NCBI RefSeq assembly: GCF_003034985.1
Contig: NZ_PZKG01000033.1
Span: 1-36,744 of the forward strand
DNA from: Cereibacter changlensis JA139
Lineage (GTDB): Bacteria > Pseudomonadota > Alphaproteobacteria > Rhodobacterales > Rhodobacteraceae
Direction: 5' to 3'
DNA: 36,744 nt
Shown: positions 31,154 through 36,744 of the stretch, in pieces
How positions within the stretch are numbered: the first letter of the stretch is position 1
How the letters are laid out: each line of letters begins with the position of its first letter
Program-made: the position numbers and the translations under genes
The notes under the pieces: generated by a model
What the model saw: the letters and a program-made list of their open reading frames with translations, nothing else
What the model was told of the DNA's origin: nothing
Database searches by the model: none

Positions 31154-32533
31154 ATGAGCCGCTTCGCCAAAGCCCTCGTCGCCATCGGCCCACGCTTTCT
31201 GCCCTTCGCCGACGCCGCCTCCGACACCCTGCCGCTGAGCCGGCTGCTGCGGCTGTCGCTGTTCCAGGTGGCGGTCGGCATGTCGGTGGTGCTGCTGGTC
31301 GGCACGCTGAACCGGGTGATGATCGTCGAGCTCGACGTGCCGGCCTCGCTGGTGGGTGTCATGATCTCGCTGCCGCTGCTCTTCGCGCCGTTCCGGGCGC
31401 TGATCGGCTTCCGCTCCGATACCCATGTCTCGGCGCTCGGCTGGCGCAGGGTGCCCTATATCTGGAAGGGCACGCTGGCGCTCTGGGGCGGCTTCGCCAT
31501 CATGCCCTTCGCCCTGATCGTGCTGGGCGGCAAGAACTACGCCGAGGGCACGCCGGAATGGATCGGGCTCAGTTCGGCCGCGCTGGCCTTCCTCTTGGTC
31601 GGTGCCGGAGTGCATACGATCCAGACCGTCGGCCTCGCGCTGGCCACCGACCTCGCCCCGCGGGAGGATCAGCCGAAGGTGGTGGGGCTGATGTATGTCA
31701 TGCTGCTGGTCAGCATGATCTTCTCGGCCATCGGCTTCGGCTGGGTGCTGACCCCCTACTACGACGCACAGCTGATCAAGGTGATCCAGGGCGTCGCGGT
31801 GGCGGTGCTGGTGCTGAACGGCGTTGCCATGTGGAAGCAGGAGCCGCGCAACCGCGCCTATACCGAGAAGCCCGAGCGCGAGCCGGAGTTCGGCGACCAG
31901 TGGCGCCAGTTCATCAGCCGCAAGAACGCGCTGCACGGGCTGGTGGTCATCGGCCTCGGCACGCTGGGCTTCGGCATGGCCGACGTGCTCTTGGAGCCCT
32001 ATGGCGGGCAGGTGCTGCAGATGACGGTGGCGCAGACGACGCGGCTGACCGCCACCTTCGCCGGCGGCGGTCTCTTGGGCTTCTGGCTCGCCTCGCGGGT
32101 GCTGTCGCGCGGCTTCGACGCGCTGCGCATGGCGGGGCTGGGGGCGGCGCTCGGCATCCCCGGCTTCTTCGCCATCATCGGCGCGACGCCCACCACCAAC
32201 ACGCTGGTCTTCGGCTTCGGCACGCTGGTGGTCGGCTTCGGCGGCGGGCTGTTCAGCCATGGCACGCTGACCGCCACCATGCGCCTCGCGCCGAAGGAGC
32301 AGGTCGGGCTGGCCTTGGGGGCCTGGGGCGCGGTGCAGGCGACCGCGGCGGGCCTCGCCATCGCCGCCGCAGGCGTCATCCGCGACCTGCTGCAGGCGCT
32401 GCCCCAGGGCCAGTCCTATGGCCCGGCCACGCCCTATCTCGCCGTCTTCGCACTGGAGACGCTCTTCCTCGGGCTGACCGTGCTGGTCATCCTGCCGCTG
32501 CTGCGCGCCGCCCTGGTGGCCGAGCGGCGCTGA
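31154..32533 (+). CDS. pucC: LH2 assembly protein PucC (BCD family)
   Basis: PucC (459 aa) is a 12-helix membrane protein needed for LH2 assembly and thought to deliver bacteriochlorophyll. The N-terminus ([42 protein letters not shown]) aligns throughout with LhaA at 7283-8722, including [25 protein letters not shown] and GFGGGLFSHGTLTA are typical. Its start at 31154 has only a weak ribosome-binding site, fitting low expression relative to pucBA. No pucDE genes follow. Confidence 0.95.
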   Translation: MSRFAKALVAIGPRFLPFADAASDTLPLSRLLRLSLFQVAVGMSVVLLVGTLNRVMIVELDVPASLVGVMISLPLLFAPFRALIGFRSDTHVSALGWRRVPYIWKGTLALWGGFAIMPFALIVLGGKNYAEGTPEWIGLSSAALAFLLVGAGVHTIQTVGLALATDLAPREDQPKVVGLMYVMLLVSMIFSAIGFGWVLTPYYDAQLIKVIQGVAVAVLVLNGVAMWKQEPRNRAYTEKPEREPEFGDQWRQFISRKNALHGLVVIGLGTLGFGMADVLLEPYGGQVLQMTVAQTTRLTATFAGGGLLGFWLASRVLSRGFDALRMAGLGAALGIPGFFAIIGATPTTNTLVFGFGTLVVGFGGGLFSHGTLTATMRLAPKEQVGLALGAWGAVQATAAGLAIAAAGVIRDLLQALPQGQSYGPATPYLAVFALETLFLGLTVLVILPLLRAALVAERR

Positions 32534-32985
32534 GCCGGGGCGAATCGCGGCCGCCCGCCCCCGCCCAATACGGTCTTTTTGCGGCAGCCGGATTTTAAGC
32601 GGCGGCTTTCCGCCTGAATTGCGGAAAGCCTTGAGTTGTCCCCCGCAAGCGCCTCTATCGCCCGGGTTGCAGCATTCCATCGCAACTTGGCAATACAACT
32701 GCAATTTGCAAAGAACTCCGCAATCAGAACCGTTGTCCACCCTGTGATGGGTCACGTCGTTCCCTCAACAAATCAATATGTTGATAGACAAGCAGGCCGC
32801 CAAGCGCTGCGGAAAGGCCAGCTCCCGACGCCCCCCGACATCGCTCCGGACCAAGCCGGTTCTTGCTGCCGGAAGGAGTATTTGTCGGAACGCATTGATA
32901 TGTTAACCTGTAACCGGGCGCATGCAGAAGGAAGGAAGAGTCAACAAGGGGCGCACCCGTTCATTCAAAAGTGGATATTACATAG
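32534..32985. promoter_or_regulatory. Intergenic region pucC-regulator
   Basis: 452 bp without a gene. A hairpin at 32604-32630 (GGCTTTCCGC with GCGGAAAGCC, loop 7) may end the puc operon, with only a weak T content after it. From 32661 to 32725 the motif TTGC/GCAA occurs at least seven times. Near 32775-32790 an inverted repeat TCAA-TATG-TTGA occurs, and a similar ATATGTTAA lies near 32897. These look like operator candidates for the downstream regulator gene. Confidence 0.5.
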
Positions 32986-33750
32986 ATGGAACACTCATCT
33001 GACGCGGTTGCCGCGTCGAAACCCGATTTTGAACCACAGATTTCCGCGACCGTTTCGGTCCCTTCCCTTTCCGCCGACAGGCACAGGACGCTCGTCGCCA
33101 TCGACCCGCGCACGCTGGAGCGGCAGTGCTTCCTGCGCTGCGTCGAACTGGCCCATCCGGACCTGCCGGTCACCGGCTGCGGCTCGATCGCCGAGTGGCA
33201 GGCGCGGGCCGATCTCGCCGGGGCGGCGCAGGTCGTGCTCTACAACACCGGCAACCGCGAGGTGGCCGAACCCGCGGTGCAGGCCGAGCTGACCGCGCTG
33301 GTCGCCGCGGCCGGCCCCAGCCCCGTGCTGGTGCTGGGCGTCTCGAACGACCTGCGCGAGATGATCACCGCCTTCGACTGCGGCGCGAAGGGCTACCTGC
33401 CCGCCTCGGTGGGGATCGACGACATCGTCGAGGCGACGCGGCTGACATCCTCCGGCGGGATCTTCCTGCCGATGGCCAGCCTCGGGGCGCTGCGCGAAGC
33501 GCTGGCCAACAAGCCCGAACCGAGATCCTCGGTGGAGGACCAGCTGACCGAGCGGCAGCTTGCGGTCTGCAACGCCCTCAGGCGCGGCAAGTCGAACAAG
33601 ATCATCGCCTACGAGCTTAACCTCTGCGAGAGCACGGTGAAGGTTCACATCCGCAACATCATGAAGAAGCTGCGGGCGACCAACCGGACCGAAGCGGCGT
33701 TCAAGCTGAACGCGACCTATTTCGACAGCGAGGATGCCCGGGCGAACTGA
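32986..33750 (+). CDS. LuxR/NarL-type regulator with degenerate receiver domain
   Basis: A 254-aa transcription factor. The C-terminal LuxR-type helix-turn-helix spans about residues 187-242 (LTERQLAVCNALRRGKSNKIIAYELNL...STVKVHIRNIMKKL). The middle (about 35-160) is receiver-like: Lys135 in GAKGYLPAS is kept, but the phosphoacceptor Asp position reads LYNTGN, so phosphorylation is unlikely. The N-terminal 30 residues are unstructured-looking. GGAAGGAAGAG precedes the ATG at 32986 at some distance. It follows pucC and ends in a strong terminator. It might sense another signal or act constitutively; a role in puc control is only positional. Confidence 0.85.
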   Translation: MEHSSDAVAASKPDFEPQISATVSVPSLSADRHRTLVAIDPRTLERQCFLRCVELAHPDLPVTGCGSIAEWQARADLAGAAQVVLYNTGNREVAEPAVQAELTALVAAAGPSPVLVLGVSNDLREMITAFDCGAKGYLPASVGIDDIVEATRLTSSGGIFLPMASLGALREALANKPEPRSSVEDQLTERQLAVCNALRRGKSNKIIAYELNLCESTVKVHIRNIMKKLRATNRTEAAFKLNATYFDSEDARAN

Positions 33751-33764
33751 CGGCCCGACAACGC

Positions 33765-33800
33765 AAAAGGCCGCCGCAGCACCCGCTGCGGCGGCCTTTT
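33765..33800. terminator. Bidirectional intrinsic terminator between regulator and hemN
   Basis: AAAAGGCCGCCGCAGC (33765-33780) is perfectly complementary to GCTGCGGCGGCCTTTT (33785-33800) around a 4-nt loop. The A-run and T-run serve both converging units. Confidence 0.95.
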
Positions 33801-33813
33801 ATGTTCCGCCCTC

Positions 33814-35181
33814 TCAGGAGGCCTGCGAGTAGCGCGCCCCCGGCGTCTCGTAGGCGTCGAAGGTCTTGGCGATCATCCGGCACAGCGCCCTGCCCTCCGG
33901 CGCGATGGTCAGCGAGCCGCCCTCGGTCGAGACGAAGGGCGCGAACTGCCGCTCGGCCTCGGCGACGCGCTGCAGCAGATCATCCGCCGCATCGCCGAAC
34001 CGCGCCTTCAAGGCCGGCATGTCGAGATGGAAGTCGCACATGATCATCTCGATGGCGCGGCCGTGCAGGCGGTCGGCCTCGGTCATGCGGTGGCCGCGAT
34101 AGCCCGGCAACTCCCCCGCCTCGATCTGCTTGATATAGGCGGCGGTGGCGGCGGTGTTCTGCAGATAGCCCTGCTCGAACTTCGAGATCGACGAGGCGCC
34201 GATGCCGAGCAGCGTCGGGCATTCGTCATCGACATAGCCTTGGAAGTTGCGCCGCAGCTTGCCGTTGCGGGCGGCGACGGCCATGCTGTCCTCGGGCCGG
34301 GCGAAGTGGTCGATGCCGATCCGCTCGAAGCCGCCCTCGGTGAACAGCCGGGCCGCGAGGTTGGCCAGCTCGTGCCGCTCCATGTCATTGGGCAGCACCG
34401 CCTCGTCGATCAGCTTCTGCCGCTTGGCCATCCACGGCACATGGGCATAGCCGAAGATCGCCACCCGGTCCGGCTGCAGCGACAGCACCTTGTCGATCGT
34501 CGCCGCAAGGCTCTCGCGGTTCTGGTGCGGCAGGCCGTAAACCAGATCGGTGTTCAGCGAATGCACCCCGTAGTGGCGCAGCGCATCGACGCAGGCCTTC
34601 GTCGCCTCGAAGGGCTGCTCGCGACCGATGGCGTTCTGCACGATGTCGGTGAAGTCCTGGATGCCGATGGAGGCGCGGTTCATCCCCTCCTCGCTCAGCG
34701 CGCGGATCTTCGGCTCGTCCACCATCATCGGGTCGATCTCGACCGAGAACTCGTAATGCTCGGCAAAGGGAATCACCGCCTTGATCGCCTGCGCCAGCCG
34801 GTGGATCAGCTCGGGCGTGAGGATGGTCGGCGTGCCGCCACCCCAGTGCAGCCGGCCCATGCGCACGCCCTCGGGCAGATGCGCGGCGACCAGCTTCAGC
34901 TCCTGCAGCAGGGTGCCGACATAGGCCTCCACCGGGGCCAGGGTCTGGGTGCCCTGGGTGCGGCAGGCGCAGAACCAGCAGAGCCGCTCGCAGAAGGGCA
35001 CGTGGATATAGACGGAGATCGGAACAGCCGGATCCAGAGCCCTGATGGCTTCGGCCTGGAACTCGGCCCCCACGGCGCCCGTGAACACGGGCGCCGCAGG
35101 GTAGCTTGTGTAGCGCGGAACGCGGGCGTCGAAGAGTCCGAGACTCTGGAGTTTGGCTATATGTGTCATGACGGTCGTCAT
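33814..35181 (-). CDS. hemN: Oxygen-independent coproporphyrinogen III oxidase
   Basis: HemN (455 aa) is a radical-SAM enzyme converting coproporphyrinogen III to protoporphyrinogen IX without oxygen, feeding haem and bacteriochlorophyll synthesis under anaerobic phototrophy. The true HemN motif CxxxCxxCxC is at Cys64, Cys68, Cys71, Cys73 (FCERLCWFCACR), which separates it from HemW. The beginning LQSLGLFDARVPRYTSYPAAPVF is typical. The ATG at 35181 gives the longest form; ATG 35169 (MTHIAKLQSL) is an equally plausible start. It lies 38 bp downstream of nnrU on the same strand and has an FNR-like site at 35205-35218. Confidence 0.95.
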   Translation of the reverse strand: MTTVMTHIAKLQSLGLFDARVPRYTSYPAAPVFTGAVGAEFQAEAIRALDPAVPISVYIHVPFCERLCWFCACRTQGTQTLAPVEAYVGTLLQELKLVAAHLPEGVRMGRLHWGGGTPTILTPELIHRLAQAIKAVIPFAEHYEFSVEIDPMMVDEPKIRALSEEGMNRASIGIQDFTDIVQNAIGREQPFEATKACVDALRHYGVHSLNTDLVYGLPHQNRESLAATIDKVLSLQPDRVAIFGYAHVPWMAKRQKLIDEAVLPNDMERHELANLAARLFTEGGFERIGIDHFARPEDSMAVAARNGKLRRNFQGYVDDECPTLLGIGASSISKFEQGYLQNTAATAAYIKQIEAGELPGYRGHRMTEADRLHGRAIEMIMCDFHLDMPALKARFGDAADDLLQRVAEAERQFAPFVSTEGGSLTIAPEGRALCRMIAKTFDAYETPGARYSQAS

Positions 35182-35204
35182 ACCGCCCGCCCGCGGAGCC
35201 TGCC

Positions 35205-35218
35205 TTGCGCAAGATCAA
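35205..35218 (-). promoter_or_regulatory. FNR (FnrL)-like site upstream of hemN
   Basis: TTGATCTTGCGCAA on the minus strand has a perfect left half (TTGAT-N4) and a right half CGCAA instead of ATCAA. Its centre is about 30 bp from the ATG at 35181 and 42 bp from the ATG at 35169. It overlaps the end of nnrU. FnrL control of hemN is known in Rhodobacter; one degenerate half lowers confidence. Confidence 0.55.
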
Positions 35219-35219
35219 A

Positions 35220-35915
35220 TCACAGCGGCAGCGGCGAGACCCCGATCACCGTCTGGTGCCACCACAGGATCACGGCCCAGAGGATGATGGCGATCACCAG
35301 CCGCACCGAAAGCGCGGATTCGTTGTTCTCGCGCCAGATGGCGCTGAACAGCGGCAGCGGCGACAGCAGCTCGGTGGCGCGGAAGGCGATGCGCGCGTCA
35401 TCCGGCGACATCGCCCGCCGCGCCCGGGCGTCGAACACCCGCATCCCGGCCAAGGACAGCCCGAGGAAGCTGCCGAACAGGATGACATGGGCGAGATCGC
35501 CGTTCGGCAGCAGATGCGCCCCGGACCAGAGCGCCAGCGCCCAGAGCAGCGGATGCCGGGTGACGGCGGCGAAGCCCGGATAGAGCGGGTTGAACGGCCG
35601 GTCACGCCGCCCACCCAGCGTATAGGGATAGGGCAACCGGATCCCCGCCACGACAAGAAACAGCGCCACCGGCATGACGAGGGTCGGCGCCCAGCGTTGC
35701 CAGGGCAGGTTCGGCCAGAGCTCGACATACGGCGCCCTCGCCGCCGCCGCGACCAGCCAGGCCAGCAGCGCCACCGACAGGCCGCCATAGAGCGCGAAAT
35801 AGCCACGCCGCCCGAGCCGCGCGATCAACGCCTCCCGCAGCCCACCGCGCGCCGGCAGAAAATGGGTGGCGAAGAACAGGAACAGCGCCGCGAAAAAGCT
35901 GAGCCAGCCGATCAT
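35220..35915 (-). CDS. nnrU: NnrU-like membrane protein
   Basis: A 231-aa polytopic membrane protein of the NnrU family, associated with nitric-oxide metabolism or heme-related functions; its role is not settled. The start MIGWLSFFAALFLFFATHFLPARGGLREALIARLG is typical, as is FAAVTRHPLLWALALWSGAHLLPNGDLAHVILFGSF. Five to six hydrophobic segments are present. The ATG at 35915 was chosen because the hydrophobic N-terminus starts there, though the frame is open further upstream. It lies upstream of hemN on the same strand. Confidence 0.85.
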   Translation of the reverse strand: MIGWLSFFAALFLFFATHFLPARGGLREALIARLGRRGYFALYGGLSVALLAWLVAAAARAPYVELWPNLPWQRWAPTLVMPVALFLVVAGIRLPYPYTLGGRRDRPFNPLYPGFAAVTRHPLLWALALWSGAHLLPNGDLAHVILFGSFLGLSLAGMRVFDARARRAMSPDDARIAFRATELLSPLPLFSAIWRENNESALSVRLVIAIILWAVILWWHQTVIGVSPLPL

Positions 35916-36548
35916 GGGCTCTGCTCCCCCGGACGGAGGGCCATCGCCGGCCACCGCCGCCGGAGCGTCGCGCGAAGCTGGCAGGGAAAGAGGTTGACCA
36001 TGGCAGATCTCCGCTGTGGGCTGACAGTAGAGCCGACGCCCCCCTGGTTTGGAAGCCTCGGCATGGTCGCGCGGCGGTGCGCGCTGTGGACGATGGCGGC
36101 TTGGGTTGGTTTCAGCTATGCCGTTGCCATATCTGTATAAACCATGGACAGCCTTTGGACCGGTGCGGGCTTCGGGACCGACACGGCGGCCCGAACACCC
36201 GCGTGACGGATCGACGCATCGGGCCCCTGTTTCGCGCTGTCCGGTGCCGGGCGCACCATGAATGCTCTCAGAACGGCGACTACGCCACCAGACGGCATAC
36301 ATCTCAGATTGGAAGTTTTGTCCCCTTTCGAGCGGGGGCGCGGCGGGTCGAGCGCGCACCAACCGCTGCCGGCTTGTGACCCCGCCGTCGCTTGCAGCGC
36401 TTCCCCTTCCGGAGGCTGCCGCGGGGCAATGACGCGGCATTGAGCGGATTTTGTGCCATGAGGAAGAAGGCTGTCACACAAGTGTCGTGCTACTAGCGAG
36501 GATCCGATTCCCGCCGTTGCCCGCAAACGGCGGCCGTCGGCTCATTCC
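35916..36548. other. Non-coding stretch right of nnrU
   Basis: 633 bp with no ORF I can support on either strand; the longest minus-strand reading frame (36116-36526) is composition-driven, without recognisable motif, start signal or family. I see no transposase or tRNA. It may hold promoters for nnrU and for a gene beyond the right edge. Confidence 0.5.
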
Positions 36549-36564
36549 TTAACAAAGTGTTAAC
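36549..36564. promoter_or_regulatory. CtrA-type binding site
   Basis: TTAACAAAGTGTTAAC fits the CtrA consensus TTAA-N7-TTAAC exactly and is also a near-perfect inverted repeat (TTAACA-AAG-TGTTAA). In this GC-rich DNA a chance occurrence is unlikely. It is 97 bp before the possible start at 36661. Confidence 0.65.
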
Positions 36565-36660
36565 GGGGGTAGACTCGTACCGCGTTAGGGTGAAGGCTCC
36601 GCCTGTCCGGCACAGTCGCCGAAACGCCGGGCGTCGATTCTCATATTGGTATACTTCCAA

Positions 36661-36744
36661 ATGCTTAGGTCCTCACTGACGACGGCGCGCCCGGTTTCGG
36701 ACCGCGCGACCGTCACCGTCACGGGCGGCAGCGGGGCCTGCATC
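36661..36744 (+). CDS. Possible start of a gene running off the right edge
   Basis: An ATG at 36661 opens a frame without stops to the window end (MLRSSLTTARPVSDRATVTV...). No ribosome-binding site is evident, and only 28 codons are seen. A minus-strand frame is open across the same bases (ending at a TAA near 36588). Low confidence; the CtrA-type box upstream is the main support. Confidence 0.25.
   Translation, partial: MLRSSLTTARPVSDRATVTVTGGSGACI

Noticed and set aside
36116-36526. 136-codon minus-strand frame right of nnrU
   Set aside because: No family resemblance, no ribosome-binding site, mixed composition; overlapped by other equally good chance frames.

Overview
The window is a stretch of a high-GC alphaproteobacterial chromosome, almost certainly a purple non-sulfur member of the Rhodobacterales close to Rhodobacter/Cereibacter. 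The reasons are a photosynthesis gene cluster in the bchNBHLM-lhaA-puhABC-acsF-puhE order, a near-canonical B800-850 LH2 operon (pucBAC), PpsR-type boxes, a CtrA-type box, and a cycA and puc/hemN neighbourhood like the one I recall for R. sphaeroides. No database search was possible; names rest on motifs and recalled family sequences.

Layout. (1) 1-12992, plus strand: tail of bchN, then bchB, bchH, bchL, bchM, lhaA, puhA, puhB, puhC, bciE, acsF, puhE. Many genes overlap or nearly touch, so this is one long bacteriochlorophyll/reaction-centre superoperon. It holds the dark protochlorophyllide reductase (BchNBL), the Mg-chelatase large subunit and methyltransferase, the O2-dependent cyclase AcsF with its accessory protein BciE, and reaction-centre H subunit plus assembly factors. 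bchN and bchH both appear frameshifted by one inserted base. (2) 13374-13865: cycA (cytochrome c2, electron donor to the reaction centre), ending in a perfect bidirectional terminator. (3) 13933-27575, minus strand: a urea uptake and hydrolysis island, read as ureD-ureA-ureJ-ureB-orf, ureC, ureEFG, then urtABCDE. It is interrupted by a plus-strand di-haem cytochrome c gene between ureB/orf and ureC, and by a small proline-rich ORF between ureC and ureE.

(4) 27782-30127: a two-gene unit, an APH-fold kinase and a class III PLP enzyme, resembling hydroxylysine-kinase/phospho-lyase pairs. (5) 30128-32533: the LH2 operon pucBAC with two TGT-N12-ACA boxes upstream and strong hairpins between pucA and pucC. 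(6) 32986-33750: a LuxR-type regulator with a degenerate receiver domain. (7) 33814-35915, minus strand: hemN (anaerobic coproporphyrinogen oxidase) and an nnrU-like membrane protein, with an FNR-like site between them. (8) 35916-36744: mostly non-coding, with a perfect CtrA-type box, TTAA-N7-TTAAC, and possibly the first codons of a further gene.

The photosynthesis genes cooperate to make tetrapyrrole (hemN, bch, acsF), build the reaction centre and antenna (puh, puc, lhaA, pucC) and supply electrons (cycA). The urea island is a nitrogen-acquisition block embedded between cycA and puc.
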